Assembly: GCA_902475515.1 (NCBI GenBank)
Contig: CABSAB010000061.1
Coordinates: forward strand, 1 to 7,329
Source: an uncultured Eubacteriales bacterium
Lineage (GTDB): Bacteria; Bacillota; Clostridia; Oscillospirales; Oscillospiraceae
DNA: 7,329 nucleotides
Direction of reading: 5' to 3'
Of this stretch, positions 1-7,181 are shown in pieces; positions within the stretch are counted from its first letter, which is position 1; every line of letters starts with the position of its first letter. A program made the position numbers and the translations under genes. The notes below the pieces were generated by a model. The model had not been told where the DNA came from. It saw nothing but the letters and a program-made list of their open reading frames with translations, and did no database searches.

Positions 1-593
1 AAAACTACGTGGCAAATTTCCGCACCTCTTCTGCAATCCCGGCGGATCGAATCCCTTACGCCATGAATACCCATCTTCCCCACGATATTGTGGTGCGGGA
101 GGCCTTTGAGGTGCCGGAAAGCTTCAACGCCATCGGCTCCTGCGTGAAAAAGGAATATACCTATCAGGTGTACAATTCCCGCATCCGGGACCCATTCTAT
201 GTGAACCGGGCATGCTTTTATCCCAAGCATTTGGACGAAAAGATCATGCAGCAGGCAGCGGACCGCTTTGTGGGCACCCACGATTTTGCTGCGGTCCGAA
301 GCGTTGGCACCGACGTAAAAAGCACCGTTCGGACGGTGCACTATTTCGATGTGGAGCGGCAGGGCGAATTGATCCTCCTGCGCATCTGCGCCAATGGCTT
401 TCTGTATAATATGGCGCGCGCTATGGCCGGAACTGCCATCTATGCCGCTGAGGGAAAATTTCCCCCGGAGGCCGTTTCTGAGATTCTGGAAAAAGGCGAC
501 CGCACTGCCGCTGGGCCGACACTGCCCCCAGGCGGTCTATATATGACAAAACTGTGGTATACATGTGAGGAGGTTCATTTCGATGTCGGATGA
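1..593 (+). CDS. truA: tRNA pseudouridine synthase A, 5'-truncated by window edge
   Basis: TruA converts uridines 38-40 in the anticodon arm of many tRNAs to pseudouridine in the cytoplasm. The reading frame is already open at base 3 (Asn-Tyr before the GTG at 9), so GTG 9 is not the start and the gene begins upstream. The part carrying the catalytic Asp (RTDAGVHA motif) lies outside the window. What is visible fits the rest of the family: NFRTSSAIPADRIPYAMN, a KKEYTYQVYN strand, a GTHDFAAVRS block, TVRTVHYFDVER, the FLYNMARAMAGT core helix and the C-terminal AGPTLPPGGLYMTKLWY. The usual F-x-AR-FSA stretch reads FNAIGSC here, a variant I associate from memory with Oscillospiraceae-type TruA. 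The last 11 bases overlap the next gene's start, so the two are probably co-transcribed and translationally coupled. Identification is firm; modification of particular tRNAs is assumed from the family. Confidence 0.95.
   Translation, partial: NYVANFRTSSAIPADRIPYAMNTHLPHDIVVREAFEVPESFNAIGSCVKKEYTYQVYNSRIRDPFYVNRACFYPKHLDEKIMQQAADRFVGTHDFAAVRSVGTDVKSTVRTVHYFDVERQGELILLRICANGFLYNMARAMAGTAIYAAEGKFPPEAVSEILEKGDRTAAGPTLPPGGLYMTKLWYTCEEVHFDVG
567..573 (+). promoter_or_regulatory. Ribosome-binding site deciding the start of the DUF5711-like gene
   Basis: GAGGAGG lies inside the end of truA, 9 bases before ATG 583. An upstream in-frame GTG at 565 overlaps this site and has no ribosome-binding site of its own, so ATG 583 is preferred. 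Confidence 0.8.
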
Positions 594-1695
594 CGCCGTG
601 CTGATGCAGGGACGTCAAACGAAACGGAAGTGGAAAACGATCCTGGGACTGACATGCACCTCACTGGTGCTTTTGGCTGGGGCCCGGGCGGCAGCGCATC
701 CGCAGGCACTGCTTGACAGTGCGCAGACGTTTGCGGCCCGGATCTTTTCACGCAATACCGGACAATGGATCGCAACAGATCACGGACCGGAAACCTGTGC
801 GTTTTTGGTGAATGATTCTATTTTCTTTGCAGAAGCCGGAAGCATCTCAGCCTTGGACGAGGATGGCCGGACGGTTTTCCGGGAAACAACACAGCTTTCT
901 TCGCCGCAGGCAGTGCATTCCAGGCAAGCAGCCGTGGTATTTGATTCCTGCGGCGGCGAACTTTTATTAATCAATAACCAGGGGAGCAAGACCTTGGAGA
1001 TTCCCTTAGGGGTGGATGCGGCGGCTGTCAGCGATCTCGGCAGTACAGCCGTCATCACTGCCGGAAGCGGCTATCAGACGCTGACCTGCTGCTTTGATGC
1101 ACAGGGAACGCTTTTGCGTGAGATCGGTCTTTCTCAGGAAGCGATGGTGCTGATGACTTACCTGCGCGGCAGTGATGTTCTTTCCGCCTGCGTTATCACA
1201 GCGGAAGGAAAGTGGCATCTTCGTTTTTATGAGGAAGATACCTGCACGGATATTCCTTTAAACACCTCAGAGGTATACGAGATGAAGCCCTGCGGCGAGG
1301 GCGTAGCCCTTTGGACCTGTGACGGGATCTGCTTGATCTCTGAAAAAGGGGAGATCACCGCAGAGCTTCCCGTCACGCCGGACGAATTGCTCCTTTGGGA
1401 CAGTGACGGCTTTGCCGCTGCTGTGATACTGGAGGCGGGGAGCCCTATCCTTGTGACACTGGACGCAGAAGGCGCGTTCTCCCGTTCCCAGCCTCTGACC
1501 CGCACACCGCGGGATTTGTCAGTTTGTGCAAGCCGATGCTGTGTGCTTGACAGGGAGGCTCTGCTCATTTATGATAAGCATTGCCGCTTGAAAGATTCGG
1601 CGCCGGAAGGAGCTTTCGCAGCGTCCATCCAGGCCATTCCAGGCGGCGCCGCAATATTCGGAGACCGCGAATTTATGCGGTATATTTCAAAATAA
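583..1695 (+). CDS. Membrane-anchored DUF5711-like beta-propeller protein, function unknown
   Basis: The product is 370 residues from ATG 583. Residues 11-18 are basic (RQTKRKWK) and are followed by one hydrophobic segment at about 19-38, which suggests a signal anchor or uncleaved signal with the body outside the membrane. There is no convincing lipobox. The body holds about seven repeats spaced near 40 residues, each with a hydrophobic strand, an acidic/Gly turn and a second strand (turns near residues 92-95, 132-134, 172-175, 217-220, 253-256, 294-297 and 331-334). This is the pattern of a beta-propeller, and it resembles DUF5711 proteins of Clostridia. The protein has 14 Cys, 13 of them in the predicted external part, including CC pairs at 169-170 and 319-320. 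It uses four TTA and six TCA codons, which gshF never uses. No catalytic motif is visible; a binding or scaffold role is a guess. The family name comes from pattern memory, not a search. Confidence 0.72.
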   Translation: MSDDAVLMQGRQTKRKWKTILGLTCTSLVLLAGARAAAHPQALLDSAQTFAARIFSRNTGQWIATDHGPETCAFLVNDSIFFAEAGSISALDEDGRTVFRETTQLSSPQAVHSRQAAVVFDSCGGELLLINNQGSKTLEIPLGVDAAAVSDLGSTAVITAGSGYQTLTCCFDAQGTLLREIGLSQEAMVLMTYLRGSDVLSACVITAEGKWHLRFYEEDTCTDIPLNTSEVYEMKPCGEGVALWTCDGICLISEKGEITAELPVTPDELLLWDSDGFAAAVILEAGSPILVTLDAEGAFSRSQPLTRTPRDLSVCASRCCVLDREALLIYDKHCRLKDSAPEGAFAASIQAIPGGAAIFGDREFMRYISK

Positions 1696-1705
1696 TGTGA
1701 ACTTC

Positions 1706-1723
1706 GGCAGAGCGTGCTTTGCC
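1706..1723 (+). promoter_or_regulatory. Hairpin after the DUF5711-like gene (weak terminator or leader element)
   Basis: GGCAGAG and CTTTGCC pair over seven positions (one G-U) around a CGTG loop. Only a short broken T tract (ATTTTC) follows after three bases, so it is a poor intrinsic terminator. It could let part of the transcription through or belong to the clp leader. I see no convincing -35/-10 promoter in this 68-base gap. Confidence 0.35.
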
Positions 1724-1734
1724 ATGATTTTCAA

Positions 1735-1748
1735 TGCCGGTATCGGCA
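1735..1748 (+). promoter_or_regulatory. Small hairpin next to the clp ribosome-binding site
   Basis: TGCCG and CGGCA pair around a GTAT loop, ending two bases before AAGGAG (1751-1756). The same 3' arm could instead pair as GGCAAA (1745-1750) with TTTGCC (1718-1723), which would break both local hairpins. Five base pairs is short enough to occur by chance. Confidence 0.3.
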
Positions 1749-1750
1749 AA

Positions 1751-1756
1751 AAGGAG
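1751..1756 (+). promoter_or_regulatory. Ribosome-binding site of the clp gene
   Basis: AAGGAG lies 7 bases before ATG 1764. An in-frame ATG at 1734 would put this site inside the gene, so the start at 1764 is preferred. The protein from 1764 then begins MRPTLCSRC, with the zinc finger at the very N-terminus as in ClpE. Confidence 0.85.
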
Positions 1757-1763
1757 AGACACT

Positions 1764-4073
1764 ATGCGTCCAACCCTATGCAGCAGATGCAAAAAAAACT
1801 ATGCCGTGATCTTTATCACAAAGCTGGAAAACGGAGAGAGTAAAAACGAAGGGCTCTGCCTGAAGTGCGCCCGGGAGCTTGGCATCAAGCCCGTGGAGGA
1901 TATGATGCAGAAGCTCGGTATCTCCGATGAAGACCTGGAGGGCATGGCCACTGAGATGTTCAACGCAGTTTCCAACGGCGAAGAATTGGTCCCCTCTGAG
2001 GAGAGCACCGGAGATAATCAGTCGGATGCCGAGGATGGCCGTACTGCAACATTTCCATATCTCAGCAAGCTCTTTGGCGGCATGGAACGGCCCAAGAATC
2101 CGGATGCTTCCAGGGACCCCGGCGGCAAGGAAAATCCCCGAAGCGGGAAAAAGTCCAAGCGCAAATTTCTGGAGACCTACTGTCTGAATCTGACCCGAAA
2201 GGCCAAGGAGGGCAATATCGATCAGGTGGTCGGACGGGCCGAGGAGACCGAACGGGTCATCCAGATCCTCAACCGCCGGCAGAAGAATAATCCCTGCCTC
2301 ATTGGCGAGCCCGGCGTGGGTAAGACCGCCATTGCTGAGGGCTTGGCACAGCGAATTGTCAACGGCGACGTGCCCTATAAGCTCCTGGATAAGGAGATCT
2401 ATATGCTGGATATGACCGCCATGGTGGCCGGCACCCAATTCCGCGGCCAGTTTGAAAGCCGGATGAAGGGTCTGATCGATGAGATCAAAAAGACCGGGAA
2501 CATCATTCTGGTCATTGACGAGATCCATACTATTGTAGGCGCCGGAGATGCGGAAGGCTCCATGAATGCCGCAAATATTCTGAAACCCGCCCTGTCCCGC
2601 GGGGAGATCCAGGTGCTGGGCGCCACCACATTTAACGAATACCGCAAGCACATTGAAAAGGATTCCGCTCTGGAGCGCCGGTTCCAGCCGGTGACTGTGA
2701 ACGAGCCCACCATTGAGGAAGCCGTTGAGATCCTGCGGGGTATTTCCCACTATTACGAAAATTTCCACGGCGTCACTGTCTCTCCGGAGATCTGCCGTCA
2801 GGCGGTGCTTCTTTCGGAGCGGTATATTTCCGATCGGTTCCTGCCGGATAAGGCCATCGACCTCATCGACGAGGCCTGCTCGGATGTGAACCTGAAGGAT
2901 CCGGACATCAAGCAGCTGTCTCTTGCAAAGAAAGAGTGGGCTGACATCAATGTGGAGATCGAAATGCTCACCGATGACAGCGAGCACGATGAGCAGGACT
3001 ATGAGCGGCTTGCGCTGCTGCGCAGCAAGGAATTGCAGCTGGATAATCAGATCCATGCGCTGGAATGCAAGCCAAAGCCGGCCTTAACCATGGAGAATCT
3101 GGCGCGAGTGATTGAGCTATGGACAAAGATTCCGGCCAGCAAGATCCAGGCCCAGGAATATCAGCAGCTAAAGACCCTGGAGGAGAAGCTCAAAACCAGG
3201 ATCATTGGTCAGGACGAGGCTATTTCTACAGTGGCAAATGCCATTCGCCGGAGTCGGGTGGGAATCTCTCCCAAGCAGCGGCCTGTGTCCTTTATCTTCG
3301 TAGGCTCTACCGGTGTTGGTAAAACAGAGCTGGTGAAGACCCTGGCATCGGAACTGTTTGACAGTGTGGATTCCCTGATCCGGGTGGATATGTCCGAGTA
3401 TATGGAAAAGCACTCTGTCTCCAAATTGATCGGTTCGCCTCCGGGCTATGTGGGCTATGATGAAGCGGGTCAGCTGACGGAGAAGGTCCGCCGGAAGCCC
3501 TATTCGGTTATTCTCTTTGATGAGCTGGAAAAGGCTCACGCCGACGTGCTCAATATTCTGCTGCAGGTGCTGGACGACGGACGGATCACCGATGCCCAGG
3601 GCCGTGTGGTGAATTTTGAGCATACTGTGATCATCATGACCTCCAATGCCGGCAGCGAACAGCGCAGCACATCCCTGGGCTTTGACCGTTCGCCCACCCA
3701 GCAGGCAAAGGATAAGGCCATGAAGGCCCTGAACGAATTCCTACGCCCGGAGTTTATCAACCGGGTGGATGAAGTCGTCTGCTTCAATAAGCTCACAGAG
3801 GAGAATTTCCGCGCCATCGCGACCATTATGCTGGGCGAGCTGAAAGATGCCATGGATAACCGCGGACTCCGGCTCGTATGGGACGAGACGGTGCTGGATC
3901 ATCTGGTGAAGCAATCCTTTTCCGAAACCTATGGCGCCAGAAATCTCCGCCGGACCATTCAGCGGGAGATCGAGGATCCCATTGCGGAGAAAATCATCGA
4001 CAGCTTTGAAGCCCCGATCTCTGAGGTGTCCCTCAGCTGTCAGGACGATACACTGCAGGTGGTAAGCAAGTAG
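1764..4073 (+). CDS. clpE: ClpE-like AAA+ unfoldase with N-terminal zinc finger (Clp protease ATP-binding subunit)
   Basis: This 769-residue HSP100/Clp ATPase unfolds proteins and, with ClpP, feeds them into the protease. Domains in order: a four-cysteine zinc finger (C6-x2-C9, C32-x2-C35), an acidic then basic linker to about residue 140 in place of the usual Clp_N repeats, AAA module 1 (Walker A GEPGVGKT 181-188, pore loop GTQFRG 223-228, Walker B with D252/E253, arginine-finger region ERRF 304-307), a short coiled-coil middle region (about 387-434, as in ClpC/ClpE and much shorter than ClpB), and AAA module 2 (Walker A GSTGVGKT 514-521, pore loop GYVG 561-564, Walker B D586/E587, sensor-2 GARNLRR). 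The LGF tripeptide at 638-640 sits where ClpP-docking loops occur, so a ClpP partner is likely. Finger plus short middle region favours ClpE over ClpC. Bacillus clpE is CtsR-controlled, but I see no GGTCAAA-type tandem box upstream. clpP is not in the window. Confidence 0.9.
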   Translation: MRPTLCSRCKKNYAVIFITKLENGESKNEGLCLKCARELGIKPVEDMMQKLGISDEDLEGMATEMFNAVSNGEELVPSEESTGDNQSDAEDGRTATFPYLSKLFGGMERPKNPDASRDPGGKENPRSGKKSKRKFLETYCLNLTRKAKEGNIDQVVGRAEETERVIQILNRRQKNNPCLIGEPGVGKTAIAEGLAQRIVNGDVPYKLLDKEIYMLDMTAMVAGTQFRGQFESRMKGLIDEIKKTGNIILVIDEIHTIVGAGDAEGSMNAANILKPALSRGEIQVLGATTFNEYRKHIEKDSALERRFQPVTVNEPTIEEAVEILRGISHYYENFHGVTVSPEICRQAVLLSERYISDRFLPDKAIDLIDEACSDVNLKDPDIKQLSLAKKEWADINVEIEMLTDDSEHDEQDYERLALLRSKELQLDNQIHALECKPKPALTMENLARVIELWTKIPASKIQAQEYQQLKTLEEKLKTRIIGQDEAISTVANAIRRSRVGISPKQRPVSFIFVGSTGVGKTELVKTLASELFDSVDSLIRVDMSEYMEKHSVSKLIGSPPGYVGYDEAGQLTEKVRRKPYSVILFDELEKAHADVLNILLQVLDDGRITDAQGRVVNFEHTVIIMTSNAGSEQRSTSLGFDRSPTQQAKDKAMKALNEFLRPEFINRVDEVVCFNKLTEENFRAIATIMLGELKDAMDNRGLRLVWDETVLDHLVKQSFSETYGARNLRRTIQREIEDPIAEKIIDSFEAPISEVSLSCQDDTLQVVSK

Positions 4074-4078
4074 CAAAG

Positions 4079-4084
4079 AAAGGA
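4079..4084 (+). promoter_or_regulatory. Ribosome-binding site supporting the GTG start of gshF
   Basis: AAAGGA, 8 bases before GTG 4093, in the 19-base gap after the clp stop. The next in-frame ATGs (4117, 4126) lack a comparable site, so the GTG start is preferred. Confidence 0.7.
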
Positions 4085-4092
4085 AATTTGCC

Positions 4093-6414
4093 GTGGAATT
4101 GAGAAAGATCTTTCAAATGCCGGAGATGAAAGCGCTCCTGCTCTCCAGCGCCATTGGCCTGGAGAAGGAGAATATCCGAGTCCTGCAGGACGGCTCCATC
4201 GCCATGACGCCGCATCCCTTTGGGAATAAGGCCCGGCATCCCTTCATCACCACTGATTTTTCCGAGTCGCAGGTGGAGATCGGCACCGAGGTTTGCAGCA
4301 ATCCGGATCAGGTTTATGACCAGCTGGAGAATCTCCACGATATTGTGACCACCACGGTCTCTGTGGAAAATTCCCAGCCGGAATATCTCTGGCCCGTCAG
4401 CAATCCGCCCCTCATTTCCGGCGAGGATCAAATTCTCGTGGCAAAATTCGTGGGTGAAAGCCACGAAAAAGAGGTCTATCGGGAGTACCTGTCTCAAAAA
4501 TACGGAAAAAAGATCATGCTCTACTGCGGCATCCATTATAATTTTTCCTTTGATGACCGTCTGATCAGCCGTCTGCATCAGCTTTTGGGCCGGCAGGACG
4601 ACATTCGGTACCTCCGCAGTGAGATTTATCTCACCCTGGCGAAGAATTGCTGCCTGTACAGCTGGTTTCCCGTGTTTATGACCGCTGCCAGTCCTATTTT
4701 CCATGAGAGCTTCCTGGACGAAGGCAAAGAAGTAGGCGGCGGCCGTTTCCTGGGCTATGCCTCTATGCGAAACAGCCAGTACGGCTACTGGAACAAGGAA
4801 CAGATCTTTCTGAACTATACGAATCTTGAGACCTACATCAACAGCATTGTTGGCACTGTACGCAAAGGTGTGCTGTATTCCTCCAGCGAGTTCTATTCGC
4901 CTGTCCGTATCAAGCCCAAAGGAAAGTATTTGATGAAGAATCTCCGTGAAACCGGTGTGAATCATATCGAGCTGCGCATGTTCGACCTGAATCCTCTGGA
5001 CAAAAACGGCATGGCCAAAGCAGACATGGAACTGATCGAATATTTCCTGCTGTATCTTGCCACCAAGCCTGATTTTGAGTTTACAGAAGCGCTCCAGAAA
5101 ACAGCCCACGAAAACCACTTGGTAAGTAGCGTCTATGATCCCGCTGCCGCAAAGATCATTTTGCCGGATAAAACTGAGACGCTCCAGCGGGCGGCGCTGA
5201 CCCTGATTCGGGAAATGGAGGAATTCTATCGGGAGCTGGACGTTCCGCGTGCGCTGGAGGTCCTGTCTATTGCCAAGCAGCGAGCTGAGAATCCCGAGCT
5301 TTTGTACAGCCACCGCATCTATCACGCAATCGAAGCCCAGGGCTATGTAGCCTTTGGCATCCAGGCGGCAAAGCGCGCGCTCAATCAGTCCAACGAGATG
5401 TACTATCTGCTCAAGGGCTTTGAGGATCTGGAGCTTTCCACCCAGGCGCTGATCAAGGCATGCCTGAAGCTGGGCGTCAAATATGAGGTGCTGGATCGAA
5501 AGGACAACTTTGTGCTGCTGAATCGGGACGGACAGACCGAGTATGTAAAGCAGGCTACAAAGACCTCCCGGGATAACTGCGTCAGCATCCTGCTGATGCG
5601 GAATAAGGCCCTCACCAAACGTCTCCTGCGGGAGCATGGCATATCCACACCAAACGGGGAGATATATCAGGACAAGGAGAGCGCCCTGGCGGAATTTCGG
5701 GTGCATAACCATGTTTCCTGTGTGGTAAAACCCAATTTCAGCAATTACGGGCGGGGCATCACCGTATTCCCGGCATATCCGACGATAGAAAATTTTGAGC
5801 GTGCTTTGGATATTGCATTTTCCAACAGCGCCGAGGTCCTGGTGGAGGAGTATATCCCCGGGGACGACTACCGGTTCCTGGTGATCGGCAATGTGGTGCA
5901 GGCAGTCAGCAAACGCATCCCAGCCTATGTGGTAGGAGACGGCGTGCGGCCCATCCGGGACTTGGTCATTGAAAAATCCGCCGATCCCAGGCGCGGCCCC
6001 AATCATGCCCGGCCCCTGAGCTTCATCGGCATGGGCGCTGAAGAGGCGCTGCATCTGGAGCTCCACGGGCGCAGCTTTATGACTGTTCCGGCAAAGGGGG
6101 AACGGGTCACATTGCGGCAGAACTCCAATGTGTCCACCGGCGGCGACGCTATCGACTGCACGGATATTGTGCATCCCACCTATCGGGAGATTGCCCTCAA
6201 GGCCGCAAGTGCCGTAGGTGCGGTGTTCTGCGGAGTGGACATCATCTCCGAGGACATCACCCGGCCAGCAGAGGAAAGCATCTACGCCGTCACAGAGCTG
6301 AATTTCAACCCATCCATCAAGATCCACTGCTATCCCTCCGCCGGACAAGCTCGGCCCATTGGAGAGGCTGTGGTTCGATTCCTGTTTGACATGGACCAGG
6401 GAGGTACAGTATGA
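4093..6414 (+). CDS. gshF: Bifunctional glutamate-cysteine ligase / glutathione synthetase
   Basis: GshF makes glutathione in two ATP-dependent steps in one cytoplasmic protein: glutamate plus cysteine to gamma-glutamylcysteine, then addition of glycine. At 773 residues it is close to the usual length of about 750. The N-terminal ligase half shows GLEKENIR (22-29), ETEVC-like EIGTEVCSNP, YLWPVSNPP, GIHYNFSF (146-153), the NKEQIFLNYTNLETYI stretch, EFYSPVRIK and HIELRMFDLNP (E293, R295). The C-terminal ATP-grasp half begins near 504 (NKALTKRLL) and shows VVKPNFSNYGRG (K546), VEEYIPGDDYRF (E585/E586), RQNSNVSTGGDAID and the metal-binding ELNFNPS (E735, N739). The last motif and the RQNSNVSTGGD block separate GshF from a lone GshA or cyanophycin synthetase. 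It starts 19 bases after clpE and overlaps the next gene by ATGA, so it is probably in one operon with both. It has no TTA, CTA or TCA codon in 773. No key motif appears lost. Confidence 0.95.
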   Translation: MELRKIFQMPEMKALLLSSAIGLEKENIRVLQDGSIAMTPHPFGNKARHPFITTDFSESQVEIGTEVCSNPDQVYDQLENLHDIVTTTVSVENSQPEYLWPVSNPPLISGEDQILVAKFVGESHEKEVYREYLSQKYGKKIMLYCGIHYNFSFDDRLISRLHQLLGRQDDIRYLRSEIYLTLAKNCCLYSWFPVFMTAASPIFHESFLDEGKEVGGGRFLGYASMRNSQYGYWNKEQIFLNYTNLETYINSIVGTVRKGVLYSSSEFYSPVRIKPKGKYLMKNLRETGVNHIELRMFDLNPLDKNGMAKADMELIEYFLLYLATKPDFEFTEALQKTAHENHLVSSVYDPAAAKIILPDKTETLQRAALTLIREMEEFYRELDVPRALEVLSIAKQRAENPELLYSHRIYHAIEAQGYVAFGIQAAKRALNQSNEMYYLLKGFEDLELSTQALIKACLKLGVKYEVLDRKDNFVLLNRDGQTEYVKQATKTSRDNCVSILLMRNKALTKRLLREHGISTPNGEIYQDKESALAEFRVHNHVSCVVKPNFSNYGRGITVFPAYPTIENFERALDIAFSNSAEVLVEEYIPGDDYRFLVIGNVVQAVSKRIPAYVVGDGVRPIRDLVIEKSADPRRGPNHARPLSFIGMGAEEALHLELHGRSFMTVPAKGERVTLRQNSNVSTGGDAIDCTDIVHPTYREIALKAASAVGAVFCGVDIISEDITRPAEESIYAVTELNFNPSIKIHCYPSAGQARPIGEAVVRFLFDMDQGGTV
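6398..6404 (+). promoter_or_regulatory. Ribosome-binding site of the nitroreductase gene
   Basis: AGGGAGG inside the end of gshF, 6 bases before ATG 6411. It supports the ATGA overlap as a true start. Confidence 0.8.
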
Positions 6415-7181
6415 CATTAGACGAAGCGATCATTGCCCGGCGCAGCATCCGAAGCTATCACCAGGCGGAGCTGGAACCGGAGCTTATTGAGCAGTTGGTG
6501 GATTTTCTTTCGGACCTTACCGTGCCGGACGACAGCATCGACTGGAATTTTGACATTCTTCCTCTGGATGATATGTGCAAGATCGTCAACGGTGTTCCTC
6601 GGCTCCAGGCCCCTCACTATCTGGTGATCCGCTCTGAGAAGATTAAGAACTGTCTGCAAAATGCAGGTTATATTGGCGAGATGGCCGTGCTCTGGCTCAC
6701 CGCCCACGGCATCGGCACCTGCTGGCAGGGATCGCTGGAGGCGGAGAAAGACTTTGACGGAGTTCTGCCGTACATTACAGCCATCGCCTTTGGCCGTTCC
6801 GACGAACCTTTTCATCAGTCGGCATCGGAGATCAGCAAGAAGAAAAAGCTCAGCGCCATTGCCTATGGTGACATGAAGTCACCCCGGAAAGAGATCATGG
6901 AGCTCACATGGATGGCCCCCAGCGCTATGAATATGATGCCGGTCCGCTATTTGGTGGACACACACCGTATCCATATCTACCGGAAAAACAACCGAATTTT
7001 TAAGTTTAATCAGTTTAACTATTTTCAGTGTCTGGATGTGGGTGTTGCCATGGCGCATTTACAGGTGGCTGCGGGAAAATACGGCTACCATGTAATTTTT
7101 GAACGTCTCAGCCCGGAGCCGGACTTCCGCAAGGAGATCTATCAGGCGTCCGCTCATCTTGTGAAGGAGGAAACAGCATGA
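6411..7181 (+). CDS. Nitroreductase-family flavoprotein (TM1586 type)
   Basis: This 256-residue protein belongs to the FMN-dependent nitroreductase fold. Its N-terminus has the flavin-phosphate motif ARRSIRSY (residues 9-16). The middle has a GIGTCWQGS segment (100-108), typical of this fold. The second half carries APSAMNMMPVRY (169-180) and CLDVGVAMAHLQVAA (207-221). Two such half-domains in one chain, with SKKKKLSA between them, match the putative TM1586 nitroreductase family, in which I recall a single chain resembling the usual two-chain dimer. There is no signal peptide or membrane segment, so it should be cytoplasmic. Family members reduce substrates using NAD(P)H and bound flavin; the substrate here is unknown. 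It overlaps gshF by ATGA and the next gene by ATGA, implying translational coupling with both. A redox role beside glutathione synthesis is an inference. Confidence 0.85.
   Translation: MTLDEAIIARRSIRSYHQAELEPELIEQLVDFLSDLTVPDDSIDWNFDILPLDDMCKIVNGVPRLQAPHYLVIRSEKIKNCLQNAGYIGEMAVLWLTAHGIGTCWQGSLEAEKDFDGVLPYITAIAFGRSDEPFHQSASEISKKKKLSAIAYGDMKSPRKEIMELTWMAPSAMNMMPVRYLVDTHRIHIYRKNNRIFKFNQFNYFQCLDVGVAMAHLQVAAGKYGYHVIFERLSPEPDFRKEIYQASAHLVKEETA
7164..7170 (+). promoter_or_regulatory. Ribosome-binding site of the degV-family gene
   Basis: AAGGAGG inside the end of the nitroreductase gene, 7 bases before ATG 7178. It is among the strongest Shine-Dalgarno matches in the window. Confidence 0.85.

Noticed and set aside
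565..582. Upstream GTG start for the DUF5711-like gene
   Set aside because: It overlaps the GAGGAGG site that correctly serves ATG 583, and no other site lies before it.
1706..1730. Strong intrinsic terminator after the DUF5711-like gene
   Set aside because: The stem is fair but the T tract is short and broken, so it is listed only as a possible weak element.
1734..1763. Upstream ATG start for the clp gene
   Set aside because: It would absorb the hairpin and the AAGGAG site and add ten residues before the zinc finger; ATG 1764 is well placed.
1776..3056. A 426-codon open frame on the minus strand within the clp gene
   Set aside because: Same in-register mirror effect of codon choice. It ends at the mirror of a TTA codon or similar, and the sense strand has clear AAA+ motifs throughout.
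3675..3692. TTTGACC-like sequence as a CtsR half-site
   Set aside because: It is a single copy deep inside the clp coding region, not a tandem upstream operator, and is explained by the LGFDR codons.
1764..4073. ClpB disaggregase
   Set aside because: The middle coiled coil is about 48 residues, far shorter than in ClpB, and there is an N-terminal zinc finger and an LGF ClpP-docking loop.
4033..6417. A 794-codon open frame on the minus strand covering all of gshF
   Set aside because: Its codons line up exactly with gshF codons, so it stays open only because gshF has no TTA, CTA or TCA. It has no ribosome-binding site of note and its protein matches no family I recognise.
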